From NCBI RefSeq assembly GCF_018596315.1, contig NZ_JAHEAG010000002.1, positions 372,001 to 436,000 of the forward strand: 64,000 nucleotides of DNA, written 5' to 3'. Below are positions 17,799 through 27,471 of the stretch, piece after piece (position 1 is the first letter of the stretch; each line of letters begins with the position of its first letter). This DNA comes from Bradyrhizobium sp. SRL28 (GTDB lineage Bacteria; Pseudomonadota; Alphaproteobacteria; Rhizobiales; Xanthobacteraceae). A program made the position numbers and the translations under genes. The notes under the pieces were generated by a model. It had not been told where the DNA came from, searched no databases, and saw nothing but the letters and a program-made list of their open reading frames with translations.

Positions 17799-18776
17799 GT
17801 GAGCGTCGATTTCAAGAAACTCAGCAGTTTCGTCAAGATCGTCGACACGGGCAGCATGTCGCGTGCCGCCAACACTCTTCGGATCGCCCAACCGGCGTTG
17901 AGCCAGCAGGTCGCCGCGCTCGAGGCGCATTTCAAGCAAAAGCTGCTTCTGCGTAGCAATCACGGGGTCGCCCCGACGGAAGCCGGTTTTACCCTTTACC
18001 GCCACGCCCAGGCGATGCTCAAGCAACTGGAACAGTCCCAGCGCGACGTGACCAAGGCGACCACTTCCCTGCAGGGGCATGTCTCGATAGGCCTTGCCAC
18101 CTTCAGCGGCGCCGCCAATTTTGCGGGGCCTTTACTGCTTGCACTTGCGGACAAGCATCCGGACATTGTGCTCAACATCAGTGACAGTTTTGGCCATGTC
18201 CTGAGCGAGTTGGTCATCTCCGGCCGGCTCGACATGGCGCTGATCTACAGCTTTGGAGCGATCAAGGGCACGCGCCTGCAGCCATTGTTCCGGGAGGAAT
18301 TCTTCCTCGTCGCTCCGCGCTCGCTGAAATTGCCCGGACGGCCGAATGATCCCGTCGAGCTTGCCGCGTTGCAGGGCGTCAAGATGTTGCTGCCAAGCAG
18401 TTACCATTTCCTGCGCAAGCTGATCGAAGCTTCTTTTGCCCACGTCCGCATTGCACCGCGCGTGGCAGCCGAGATCGAGTCCCTGACGACGATGCGCGTT
18501 GCCTTGAATGCAGGGCTTGGCCCGACCATCCTGCCAAGTTCGGCCGCGGAACAGTTCCGGGGGTGCGAGAACCTGGTGACGCGCCGCCTCATCCGACCCG
18601 TCATCTCCGCAACGATCTCGCTTTGCCAATCCGATCATCTGCCGCTTTCCGAGGCGGCTCTGGTTGTTCGCGAGATCGTCCTGAAAATGGCGGTGGATTT
18701 CGCAGCTGCGGAGGGCATGCCGCCTGCGAACGGTCCGGCCGGCCGAAAGCGCAGCTCACGTCGCGATCCGCCATAA
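17799..18776 (+). CDS. LysR-family transcriptional regulator (Nac/Cbl-like)
   Basis: 325 residues, GTG start. Helix-turn-helix at about residues 4-63 (SMSRAANTLRIAQPALSQQ) and a LysR effector domain from about 90. The sequence style resembles the Nac-like group of LysR proteins. It is on the same strand as, and about 150 bases before, the Liv/hydantoinase locus, so it probably regulates that locus. The C-terminal 25 residues are Arg/Pro/Gly-rich and unlikely to be structured. Confidence 0.9.
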   Translation: MSVDFKKLSSFVKIVDTGSMSRAANTLRIAQPALSQQVAALEAHFKQKLLLRSNHGVAPTEAGFTLYRHAQAMLKQLEQSQRDVTKATTSLQGHVSIGLATFSGAANFAGPLLLALADKHPDIVLNISDSFGHVLSELVISGRLDMALIYSFGAIKGTRLQPLFREEFFLVAPRSLKLPGRPNDPVELAALQGVKMLLPSSYHFLRKLIEASFAHVRIAPRVAAEIESLTTMRVALNAGLGPTILPSSAAEQFRGCENLVTRRLIRPVISATISLCQSDHLPLSEAALVVREIVLKMAVDFAAAEGMPPANGPAGRKRSSRRDPP

Positions 18777-18929
18777 GCATTTGTTATGACGGTAGAATGA
18801 GATCGAAGAAGCCGGCTGTCGATTGATCGTTCTAAGCTTCGTTCCGTCGCTGACGGGGATGATTGGACCAAAAGGCTTAAGCTAGGCCGACACCCTGATC
18901 TTATGTCTGTCGGTTTGAGGAGGGGTGTC

Positions 18930-20114
18930 ATGTCCAGTCGTTTCGCTTCCGCTGTGAGCGTCGCAGTTGCATCGTTCGCGCTGTCCTGCTCCGTTGTCTT
19001 TCCTGCGATGGCACAATCCGATGTCGTGCGTATCGGCATCGTCAGTCCCAATACGGGAGCGGCCGCGCGCTACGGCGCTTTCGCTTGGCGGGGAGCACAA
19101 CTGGCCCGCGATGAAATCAATGCTGCGGGTGGTATCAACGGCAAGAAAATCGTGCTGTTCCAGGGCGACAGTCAGTGCATTCCGACCGAAGGCGTGTCCT
19201 CGGTGCAGCGCATGATCGCGCAGGACAAGGTTCGCGTTGTTATCGGTGATGTCTGCAGCTCGGTCACGATCGCCATGCAGCCCGTAGTGGAGAATGCCGG
19301 TGTCCTGCTCGTCAACGCGGCCTCGTCCAATCCCGACATCACCTATAAGGCTGGTGTCGGCGGCTTCAAATGGTCATTCCGCAACTATCCGACTGACGAG
19401 AACCGCGCTTCGGTTGTGCTCAAATATGCGACCGAGCAAAAGAAGATCAAGAAGTTCGCCGTACTCTCCGTCGACAGCGACTATGGCCGTGGCGCGATCG
19501 TGCTGACCAAGAAATATCTCGGCGAATTCGGCGCCGAGATTGTCAGCGAGGATTATTACAAGGACAAGGAAGCGGATTTCCGCCCGGTTCTGGCCAATAT
19601 CCGCCGCTCGGGTGCTGGCGCCATCATCATGTACGGACTTGCCGATACGACGCCCATCATCGCCCGTCAGATGGTTGAGGCCGGACTTGCCGGCAAGGTC
19701 ATCTTGATCGGCAGTGCCGAATTCAACAATCCCGAAGCGATCAAGATCGCTCCGACAGCGCTGAACGGCGCAGTCGAGGCCGCGGCCTATGTGCCTGAAT
19801 GGGATACGCCGAAGAATCACGAATTCGTCGCCACTTACCGCAAGGCCTATGCCGGTGAGACTCCCAACGTCCACGCCTATGCCTATTGGGAAACGATGCG
19901 GCTGGTAGCCGCCGCGGCCAAGGAAGCCAAGAGCGACAACCAGGACGATATTCGCAAGACGCTTTCGACGATGTCCTATGAGGGCGTCATGGGCAAGGTG
20001 ACCTTCGACGATCACAATCAGGCCAATCTGCCGATGATCCTGTTTGAGATCATCGACGGAAAGCCCGTGATCAAGGGTACGTTCAATACCCAGATCAAAT
20101 ATTCGACCCGCTGA
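18930..20114 (+). CDS. Branched-chain amino acid-type ABC transporter substrate-binding protein
   Basis: 394 residues from the ATG at 18930, chosen because GAGGAGG lies just upstream; an ATG at 18903 lies before that site. The signal peptide ends AMA before QSDVV. Type I periplasmic fold (Peripla_BP_6). It begins a five-gene Liv importer. The next genes encode hydantoin/oxoproline-type hydrolases, so the ligand may be an amino-acid-derived amide rather than leucine. Confidence 0.9.
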   Translation: MSSRFASAVSVAVASFALSCSVVFPAMAQSDVVRIGIVSPNTGAAARYGAFAWRGAQLARDEINAAGGINGKKIVLFQGDSQCIPTEGVSSVQRMIAQDKVRVVIGDVCSSVTIAMQPVVENAGVLLVNAASSNPDITYKAGVGGFKWSFRNYPTDENRASVVLKYATEQKKIKKFAVLSVDSDYGRGAIVLTKKYLGEFGAEIVSEDYYKDKEADFRPVLANIRRSGAGAIIMYGLADTTPIIARQMVEAGLAGKVILIGSAEFNNPEAIKIAPTALNGAVEAAAYVPEWDTPKNHEFVATYRKAYAGETPNVHAYAYWETMRLVAAAAKEAKSDNQDDIRKTLSTMSYEGVMGKVTFDDHNQANLPMILFEIIDGKPVIKGTFNTQIKYSTR

Positions 20115-20149
20115 GCAGATCACCGCCGTAACGGCAGGAGATATGGATC

Positions 20150-21022
20150 ATGACAGAGTTGCTGATCGAGCAGATCATCAACGGCATCGTCGCAGGCTCT
20201 GTCTACGCTTTGGTCGCCGCCGGCATGACGATGATCTTCGGCGTGCTGCGGGCGATCAACTTCGCTCACGGCGAATACTATATGCTGGGCACCTTCTCAG
20301 CCTGGTACGTCATCACAAAATTGAACATTTCCTATCCGGTGGCGATCTTCCTGGCGGTGATCATTACCATGGGCATCGCGGTGGTAATCGGCCGGCTGGT
20401 GATGCAGAGACTCGTCACGGCGCCATTCCAGTCCGGGGTGCTCGCCACGCTCGGCCTGTCGCTGATCCTGCAGAATCTGATCATCATCACCTTCGGAGGC
20501 ACCTACAAGATATTCCCTGGCGGTTGGCTCGAGCCGGTCTTCTTCGGCGAGATCAGCCTCGCTTGGCAGCGCATCATCATCGTCCTGGTGACGATCGGGG
20601 TGTTCATCGCCCTCGAGTTTCTGGTTAGGCGCACCCGCATGGGCAAGGCGATGCGGGCGGTCTCCCAGAACACCGCGTGCTGTCTGGTTAACGGTATCGA
20701 CATTGAGCGGGTGGTGCTGGGTACCTTTGTGCTCGGCGGCGGGTTGGCGGCTTTGTCCGGTGTGCTGACAGGGCCGATCAACGTCACGGTTTATGGCGGC
20801 ATGGGTGAGGCCATCACTCTCAAGACCTTTGCGGTGATCGTCATGGGCGGCATGGGTAACGTAAGGGGCACGCTGATTGCCGGCTGGATTCTCGGCATCG
20901 CCGAAAGCTTTGTAGCGGGCTTTATCGGGCTGCAATATCGCGATGCGGTTGGGTTCGTCATTTTGATTGGAATGCTGATGGTCCGTCCGACCGGATTCTT
21001 CAGCGTCCAGTCCAGGTTCTAG
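20150..21022 (+). CDS. livH-like: Branched-chain amino acid-type ABC permease LivH family
   Basis: 290 residues, strongly hydrophobic with about eight membrane segments and the family motifs 'GVLRAINFAHGEYYMLG' (N-terminal third) and 'MGGMGNVRGTLIAG' (C-terminal third). AGGAGA lies before the ATG. Forms the membrane channel with the LivM-type protein encoded 11 bases downstream. Confidence 0.93.
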   Translation: MTELLIEQIINGIVAGSVYALVAAGMTMIFGVLRAINFAHGEYYMLGTFSAWYVITKLNISYPVAIFLAVIITMGIAVVIGRLVMQRLVTAPFQSGVLATLGLSLILQNLIIITFGGTYKIFPGGWLEPVFFGEISLAWQRIIIVLVTIGVFIALEFLVRRTRMGKAMRAVSQNTACCLVNGIDIERVVLGTFVLGGGLAALSGVLTGPINVTVYGGMGEAITLKTFAVIVMGGMGNVRGTLIAGWILGIAESFVAGFIGLQYRDAVGFVILIGMLMVRPTGFFSVQSRF

Positions 21023-21033
21023 GGGGGCGGACG

Positions 21034-22038
21034 ATGACGGCCAACTCGACATCCCTGCAGGCTCCCGGCGCACGCGTCGCCTCCCGGACAACCTCGCGGT
21101 TGATGGGTCTGGCGATCCTCATTGCGCTCCTCGGCGCACCCTTCGTGCTCGACAGTTACTATCTGCACGCCGTCATCATCTCGATGATCTTCCTGCTACC
21201 CGCGCATGGGTTGAACCTGATCGTCGGCTACATGGGCATGCTCTCGCTGGCTCAGGGAGCGTTCTTCGGCATCGGCTCCTATGTTTCGGCCCTGGCGGCG
21301 ATGCACTTCGGCACGCCGTTCTACGTCAATTTCATCCTGGCCGGGATGGTGACCGGGCTGATTGCGTTGCCGCTTGGCATTCCGGCGCTGAGGCTTCGGA
21401 CCTATTCCTTCGTGATGTGCACGCTTGGCCTCGTCGTCATCGGGGAGGCCGTGGCCAAGAACTGGGTGAGCCTGACGCGCGGCGATATGGGCCTGTCTGG
21501 CGTGCCGCAGCCGGTTCTGGGTTTCGGCGCGGATCCTCTCACCGTCACAACGATCACTGGATATTATTATCTCTATCTGGCGGTTGCCGTGCTGATGACC
21601 GGGCTGTTTTACGCCCTGGTTACCTCGCCGGCCGGCCGCAGCATGATCGCGATCCGCGACAACGAGATCCAGGCCGAGGCGCTCGGCATTCCGACCTGGA
21701 ACTACAAGCTCGTCGTCTTCACCATTAGCGCGGCCTTTGCCGGCTTCGGTGGCAGTCTCTACGCCCATTATCTCACGACGGTCAGCCCACTGACCTTTCA
21801 GATGTTCTACTCGACCACGATCCTCATTATCGTGCTCGGCGGCGGAGCGGGTTCGATCCGAGGCGTCGTGGTTGGTAGCATTGTCTTCGTCGCCGTCTCC
21901 GAGGCGCTGCGCATCTCCCCCGAATACCGCATGGTGATGTACGGCCTCGTACTGCTGTTGCTGGTATTCTGGCTGCCCAGTGGCCTGACGCCGCTCATCG
22001 ACCGCGGGCTCGCGATGCTGTCGGGATCGCGCAAATGA
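21034..22038 (+). CDS. livM-like: Branched-chain amino acid-type ABC permease LivM family
   Basis: 334 residues, about nine to ten membrane segments, with the LivM hallmarks 'GYMGMLSLAQGAFFGIG' and 'GGAGSIRGVVVGS'. The stop overlaps the LivG start (ATGA, 22035-22038), indicating translational coupling. Confidence 0.93.
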   Translation: MTANSTSLQAPGARVASRTTSRLMGLAILIALLGAPFVLDSYYLHAVIISMIFLLPAHGLNLIVGYMGMLSLAQGAFFGIGSYVSALAAMHFGTPFYVNFILAGMVTGLIALPLGIPALRLRTYSFVMCTLGLVVIGEAVAKNWVSLTRGDMGLSGVPQPVLGFGADPLTVTTITGYYYLYLAVAVLMTGLFYALVTSPAGRSMIAIRDNEIQAEALGIPTWNYKLVVFTISAAFAGFGGSLYAHYLTTVSPLTFQMFYSTTILIIVLGGGAGSIRGVVVGSIVFVAVSEALRISPEYRMVMYGLVLLLLVFWLPSGLTPLIDRGLAMLSGSRK

Positions 22039-22823
22039 CCTCGCTGTTTCCCGCCCTTGGCAAACCGCTTCTCACCGTTCGTGGCCTTCGCAAGAGCTAT
22101 GGCGCGGTGCAGGCGGTGCGTGGCATCGACCTCGAAGTCCGGGAGCGCGAACTCTGCTGCCTCATGGGCCCCAACGGCTCCGGCAAGTCGACTTTCTTCG
22201 ACTGCGTCACCGGCCTGCAGCGGGCCGACGCGGGCACGGTCCATCTCGACGGGGTCGACATCACCGGCTGGCCGATGCACCGCATTGCGCATGAAGGCAA
22301 GATGCTGCGCAGCTTCCAGAAGACGGTGGTCTTCACGACGATGACGCCGGAAGAGAACTTGATCGCGGCCGGGCAGATGTTCGATTTCCCGAGCCTGCTC
22401 TCGACCTTCTCGCCCGGTCCGGCCTCGCGCCGTCGAGTCGCACGGCTTCGGGAGCGCGCCAACCATCTGATCGAGATGGTCGGCCTGTCGCATGTACGTG
22501 ACCAGGATGCCGGAAAGCTTTCGTTCGGCCAGCAGAAGCTGCTGCAATTTGCCTCCAGTCTGATGCCGGAGCCAAGGCTGATCCTGCTGGACGAGCCGCT
22601 CGCAGGCGTCAATCCAATGCTGATCGAGCGCATCGTCGAGAGCATCCGCAATGTGAATCGGGAACTCGGCGTCACCTTCATCGTCATCGAGCACAACATC
22701 GACGCGATGATGAGCCTTTGCCAGCGCGTGGTCGTGCTGGATCAGGGCGCGCTGCTCGACCAGGGCGAACCAGAGGCGATCATGCGCAGCCAGAAGGTCG
22801 TGGAGGCTTATCTTGGCGGTTGA
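22035..22823 (+). CDS. livG-like: Branched-chain amino acid-type ABC ATPase LivG family
   Basis: 262 residues. Walker A GPNGSGKST at 45-53, signature LSFGQQK, Walker B LILLDEP and the H-loop region VIEHN are present. LSFGQQK instead of LSGGQQ is common in LivG proteins. It overlaps LivM at its start and LivF at its end. Confidence 0.93.
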   Translation: MTSLFPALGKPLLTVRGLRKSYGAVQAVRGIDLEVRERELCCLMGPNGSGKSTFFDCVTGLQRADAGTVHLDGVDITGWPMHRIAHEGKMLRSFQKTVVFTTMTPEENLIAAGQMFDFPSLLSTFSPGPASRRRVARLRERANHLIEMVGLSHVRDQDAGKLSFGQQKLLQFASSLMPEPRLILLDEPLAGVNPMLIERIVESIRNVNRELGVTFIVIEHNIDAMMSLCQRVVVLDQGALLDQGEPEAIMRSQKVVEAYLGG

Positions 22824-23571
22824 TCCCAATCTTTCGATCGAGGGACTGCGCGCCGGCTATGGTGCGCTCGACATCCTCAACGGCGTCGATCTCACCGTGC
22901 ACCCCGGCGACTTCATCGCGCTGATGGGGCCGAACGGAGCCGGCAAGTCGACCTTGCTCATGACCATCTTCGGCATGACCACCTTCAAGCAAGGCATGAT
23001 CCGCTGGCGTGGCAAGAACATCGGCGGCGCCAAGCCGCAGTCGATCCTTTCCCAGGGCATCGGTATCGTGCCACAGGGCCGCTGCAATTTTCCGCTGATG
23101 AGCGTCGACGAAAATCTGGAGATGGCCGGCTATATTGTCCGCGACCGCGAGGTGAAGGCGGAACTGGATTATGTCTTCGAACTGTTTCCCATCCTCAAGG
23201 CGAGGCGCTATCAGCTCGCCGGCAACCTTTCGGGCGGCGAGCAGCAATTGCTTGAAACCGCCATGGCGGTGCTGCGCAAGCCGGAGATCGTGCTGATCGA
23301 TGAGCCATCCGTTGGGCTGTCACCGCAAGCGATCACGATCGTGTTCAACGAGCTGAAGCGCCTGCATGCCGATGGCCGCGCCATACTCCTCGTCGAGCAG
23401 AACACACGCAAGGCGATGGAGGTCGCCGAACGCGCCGTCGTGCTGCGCCTCGGCAAAGTCATCTGGGACGGACGCACCAGCGAAATTACCCACGCCGAAC
23501 TTGGACAGCTTTTCATGACGGGGCAGATCGGAAACGAAGTTGAGGCAGCTACGAGGGCCCCGATTGCCTAA
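22813..23571 (+). CDS. livF-like: Branched-chain amino acid-type ABC ATPase LivF family
   Basis: 252 residues, TTG start 11 bases inside the end of LivG; no ATG or GTG is available before the Walker A motif. GPNGAGKST at 39-47, LSGGEQQ signature and IVLIDEP Walker B are intact. It completes the importer. Confidence 0.92.
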   Translation: MAVDPNLSIEGLRAGYGALDILNGVDLTVHPGDFIALMGPNGAGKSTLLMTIFGMTTFKQGMIRWRGKNIGGAKPQSILSQGIGIVPQGRCNFPLMSVDENLEMAGYIVRDREVKAELDYVFELFPILKARRYQLAGNLSGGEQQLLETAMAVLRKPEIVLIDEPSVGLSPQAITIVFNELKRLHADGRAILLVEQNTRKAMEVAERAVVLRLGKVIWDGRTSEITHAELGQLFMTGQIGNEVEAATRAPIA

Positions 23572-23694
23572 AAAGTAACGCGCAGCTCCTTCGAGGAGCC
23601 AACACATCCACGATGCAGTGCGACACCGCGCAGCCGCAGGCCGGATGCGCGATTGGAACTTTATTGGCCTGACGAAGCAAGAACGGATACCATT

Positions 23695-25773
23695 ATGGCT
23701 AGGTTAGCATTTGACACCGGCGGCACCTTCACCGATTTCGCGCTCATCGACGATGTAGGCATCCTGCATTTGCACAAGGTGCTGAGCACGCCGGCAAACC
23801 CGGCGGCTGCCGTTGTTCAGGGGGTCGGCGAACTCCTGGTGCGACCGGGCGTGCAGTCCTCCAAGGACAATCTGCAGATCCTGGGTGCTACCACGGTGGT
23901 GACCAATGCGGTGCTGGAGCGCAAGGGTGTGGAGACGGCCTTCCTCACCACGGACGGCTTCCAGGACCTGCTCAGGATTCGCACCGAAGGTCGTTACGAC
24001 CTCTATGATCTGAAGATCGCATATCCCGCGCCGCTGGTGCCGCGCGATTGCTGCTTTGGCATCGTAGAGCGCATGGCGGCGGATGGGCGCGCCATCACGC
24101 CGCTCGACGAGAGCAGCGTTGGCCTCATCGTCGCGGAATTGAGGGCGCGGGGCGTCACCTCGGTCGCCGTCTGCCTGCTGCATTCCTATAAATTCCCGGA
24201 ACATGAGCGGAAGGTCGGGGCTTTGCTGGCCGCTGCCGGACCGGAGCTTTCGGTCTCGCTGTCCTCCGATGTCTGCCCGGAGATCCGTGAATATGACCGT
24301 GCCTCGACGACGGTGGTCAATGCATACACACGGCCGTTGATGACGCAGCATGTCGAACGGCTTGAAACCGATCTGCGCAAGGACGGGATCGTCTCCCGTA
24401 TGCTTTGGATGACGTCCAGCGGCGGGGTTGTGCCGAGCGCTACCGCATCGCGCACGCCGGTGCGGCTCATCGAGTCGGGACCTGCCGCCGGGGCGGTCGC
24501 GGCGGCGGAATATGCACGCCAGGTCGATGAGGCGAGCGTCATGTCCTTTGACATGGGCGGCACCACGGCCAAGCTCTGCCTGGTGCCGAATGGCGAGCCG
24601 ATGATCGGCGGTGAACTCGAGATCGCCCGTCACGAACGGTTCCACCGCGGCAGCGGGTTCCCGCTCAAGATCCAGTCGATCCAGATGATCGAGATCGGCG
24701 CCGGCGGCGGCTCCATCGCGTCCCGTAACCGCCTCGGCTTGCTTCAGGTCGGACCGCACAGCGCGGGCGCTGTTCCCGGCCCGGCCTGCTACGGAAGCGG
24801 CGGTACCAAGCCGACTGTCACCGATGCCGATGTGCTGCTCGGCTATATCGGCGCCGACTCTTTTCTCGGTGGCGAATTCAAGCTCGACGCAGGCAAGGCT
24901 CGCGCCGCGATTGCCGAACTGGCGGAGTCTCTCGGCGTGACGTCCGAACGATGCGCTTGGGGCATCCACGATCTCGTCAACGGCACCATGGCGGAAGCGG
25001 CGACCATGCACGCGGCAGACTATGGCGTCGATCCCAGTACCCTGCCGGTCATTGCGTTCGGCGGAGCAGGCCCGGTTCATGCCTATGGCGTGGCCTGCAA
25101 GCTCAATGCGAAGAAGGTCGTCTGCCCGGCTGGCGCGGGCGTAACCTCTGCCGTGGGTTTGCTGATTGCGCCGGTCGCGGTGGACGTCTCCGCAAGCCTG
25201 CCGATGCGGCTCGACCGTTGGGACGCCGCCGCGGTGCGCGATGTCTTCGCAAGGCTCGAAAAGGACGGCCGCGATGTCGTGCTGCAGGCAGAGGTGGATG
25301 CCGACGGCATTTCCTATGCGCGTACGGCTGATCTGCGCTATGTCGGCCAGGGTCATGAAATCAGCGTGACGCTGCCGCCGCTCGACTTCGGCGCGGATGC
25401 CTTCGTCGATGAGCTGTTCGCCCGGTTTGAGGCGAACTATGTCGCGCTGTTCGGCCGCACCGTCGCGAACTCGCCGGTCGAGGCCATCACCTGGCGGTTG
25501 CGCGCCAGCGGGCCCAAGGGCGCGCCTGCGAAAACCGCGACCAAGACCGCCAGAGGCTCGGAGCCGGAAGCACTGAAGACTCATCGGCCGGTCTATTTCG
25601 ACGAGACACAGCGCTTCGTCTCCACCCCGGTCTACGATTACTACGCGCTGCCGCAGGGCGTCGAAATCAAGGGGCCGGCCATCGTCGAGCAGGTGGAATC
25701 GACCATCGTCGTCGGCCCGCGCGGAACGGCCCATGTCGATGCCCGCGGCAATCTCATCATGCACATCAAGTGA
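23695..25773 (+). CDS. hyuA-like: Hydantoinase/5-oxoprolinase subunit A (HyuA family)
   Basis: 692 residues from the ATG at 23695, so that the protein begins MARLAFDTGGTFTDF as family members do; a frame from 23653 would add 14 residues. FDTGGTFTD (6-14) is the actin-like ATP-binding start, and GAGGGSIASRN and FGGAGPVHAYG follow in the usual places. These enzymes hydrolyse cyclic amides (hydantoins, 5-oxoproline) with ATP, or carboxylate ketones in acetone/acetophenone carboxylases. Partner subunit B follows directly. Confidence 0.93.
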   Translation: MARLAFDTGGTFTDFALIDDVGILHLHKVLSTPANPAAAVVQGVGELLVRPGVQSSKDNLQILGATTVVTNAVLERKGVETAFLTTDGFQDLLRIRTEGRYDLYDLKIAYPAPLVPRDCCFGIVERMAADGRAITPLDESSVGLIVAELRARGVTSVAVCLLHSYKFPEHERKVGALLAAAGPELSVSLSSDVCPEIREYDRASTTVVNAYTRPLMTQHVERLETDLRKDGIVSRMLWMTSSGGVVPSATASRTPVRLIESGPAAGAVAAAEYARQVDEASVMSFDMGGTTAKLCLVPNGEPMIGGELEIARHERFHRGSGFPLKIQSIQMIEIGAGGGSIASRNRLGLLQVGPHSAGAVPGPACYGSGGTKPTVTDADVLLGYIGADSFLGGEFKLDAGKARAAIAELAESLGVTSERCAWGIHDLVNGTMAEAATMHAADYGVDPSTLPVIAFGGAGPVHAYGVACKLNAKKVVCPAGAGVTSAVGLLIAPVAVDVSASLPMRLDRWDAAAVRDVFARLEKDGRDVVLQAEVDADGISYARTADLRYVGQGHEISVTLPPLDFGADAFVDELFARFEANYVALFGRTVANSPVEAITWRLRASGPKGAPAKTATKTARGSEPEALKTHRPVYFDETQRFVSTPVYDYYALPQGVEIKGPAIVEQVESTIVVGPRGTAHVDARGNLIMHIK

Positions 25774-25784
25774 GGAGCAGGATC

Positions 25785-27443
25785 ATGGCTCGCCAACAGA
25801 TCGATTTCAACGATCCCATCACCCTGCAGGTTCTTTGGAACCGGCTGATCTTTATCGCCGACCAGGCCGACCGGGCGCTGGGACGCACCGCCTTCTCGCC
25901 CGTCGTGCGCGAGAACCACGACTACGTCACCGTGCTGATGGACGCCAAAGGCCGGGCGCTGGCGCAATGCACCTGGGCGATCCCGGTCTTCATCACCTCG
26001 CTGCCGATGGCTGCCCAGCATTATTTCCTGCCGGCTTTTCCGCCGGAAACGCTGGAGCCGGGCGACGTGCTTCTGACCAATGATCCGCTGATCGGCACCG
26101 GCCATTTGCCCGACATGGTGATGATCACGCCGATCTTCCACAAGGGAAAGCTGATCGGTTATTCAGGCAGCATCGCCCATATGCCCGACATCGGCGGCCG
26201 GCCATATTCGCCTGATTCCACCGACATCTTCGAGGAGGGCGTGCGCCTTCCAATCCTGAAGCTCTACAAGGCTGGCAAGCCGACGCAGGAGGTGTTCGAC
26301 ATCATCGGTGCCAGCGTGCGCCTGCCGCGCGAGGTGCTGGGCGACATCGAAAGCATGGTTTCGGCCAATGACGTGATGGCCCGCGAACTGGTGCGCTTTC
26401 TGGAAGAATACGGGCTCGACGACGTCGAGGATCTGGGTACCGCCATCCACAGCCGATCGGAAGCCCATATGCGTCAGGCGATCTCGCGCTGGCCCACCGG
26501 CGAATACAGCTCCGAGGTCACGCTCGACGGCTATGACAGCGAGGTCACGCTGAAATGCAACGTCAAGGTCGAGCCCGGAGCGATCCATGTCGATTATGCC
26601 GGCACCTCCGCGCAGGTGCTCCATGCCATCAATGTGCGGAAGCATTACCGTTATGCCCACACGGTCTACGCTCTGAAATGTCTGCTCGATCCCGAGACGC
26701 CGAACAATGAAGGCTGCATGCTGCCGATTACCGACGAGGCGCCGGATGGCTCAATCCTCAACCCGCGCAACACGGCCGCCGGTAATCTGCGCAATCTCAT
26801 TGGCCATGTCATCCCGAGCCTGATTTTCCGCGCGCTCGAAGGCGTCGTGCCGGACAAGGTTCAGGGCGACAGCGGCGGCGCGCCGATCTGGGGCGTCAAC
26901 TGCCAGGGCCAGAACGAGCTGGGCGAGCAATACGGCGCAACGCAGAACCTGCATGGCGGGCAGGGCGGACGCTCCACGGCCGACGGCGTCGACACGCTGA
27001 GTTTCCCGTCCAATTGCCGCATCACGCCGACGGAAATGTACGAACTCTCCGTCCCCGCGCTGCTCGAATGCAAGGAGCTGATTCCCGACTCCGGCGGGCC
27101 CGGGCAGTTCCGGGGCGGGCTCGGACAGCGCCTGGTTTTCCGCAACATTTCATCAGGGCAGATGAACATCTATCTCGCCAGCGAGCATGTAAAGAACCCC
27201 TGCTTCGGCGTCGTCGGCGGCAAGGATGGCCGGGCCGGCCATGTACTCAAGAACGGCGAGCCTGTCTTCGCCAAGGGCCACATCCCACTCGAGCCCGGCG
27301 CGAAGCTGACCGTGGAGTTGCCCGGCGGCGGCGGCTGGGGCGACCCCGCCAACCGCTCGCGCGAATTGATCACCGAAGATCTCCGCCTCGGTCTGGTGAC
27401 CAGCGAATGCGCGAAAGCCGATTACGGCTACACGGCCAAATGA
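25785..27443 (+). CDS. hyuB-like: Hydantoinase/5-oxoprolinase subunit B (HyuB family)
   Basis: 552 residues from ATG 25785; TGAGGAGCAGGATC upstream supplies the ribosome site and carries the HyuA stop. Family motifs DPITLQVLWNRL near the start, 'TNDPLIGTGHLPDM' and 'PGGGGWGDP' near the C-terminus are present. It forms the catalytic complex with subunit A; together they would open a cyclic amide imported by the Liv system. The exact substrate is unresolved. Confidence 0.93.
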   Translation: MARQQIDFNDPITLQVLWNRLIFIADQADRALGRTAFSPVVRENHDYVTVLMDAKGRALAQCTWAIPVFITSLPMAAQHYFLPAFPPETLEPGDVLLTNDPLIGTGHLPDMVMITPIFHKGKLIGYSGSIAHMPDIGGRPYSPDSTDIFEEGVRLPILKLYKAGKPTQEVFDIIGASVRLPREVLGDIESMVSANDVMARELVRFLEEYGLDDVEDLGTAIHSRSEAHMRQAISRWPTGEYSSEVTLDGYDSEVTLKCNVKVEPGAIHVDYAGTSAQVLHAINVRKHYRYAHTVYALKCLLDPETPNNEGCMLPITDEAPDGSILNPRNTAAGNLRNLIGHVIPSLIFRALEGVVPDKVQGDSGGAPIWGVNCQGQNELGEQYGATQNLHGGQGGRSTADGVDTLSFPSNCRITPTEMYELSVPALLECKELIPDSGGPGQFRGGLGQRLVFRNISSGQMNIYLASEHVKNPCFGVVGGKDGRAGHVLKNGEPVFAKGHIPLEPGAKLTVELPGGGGWGDPANRSRELITEDLRLGLVTSECAKADYGYTAK

Positions 27444-27471
27444 TGCTGCCGAGCTTGACGAGGAGACGATC

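Noticed and set aside
23704..25764. 686-codon open frame on the minus strand
   Set aside because: Exact antisense of the HyuA gene; the long frame is a product of GC-rich codon bias and has no family motifs.
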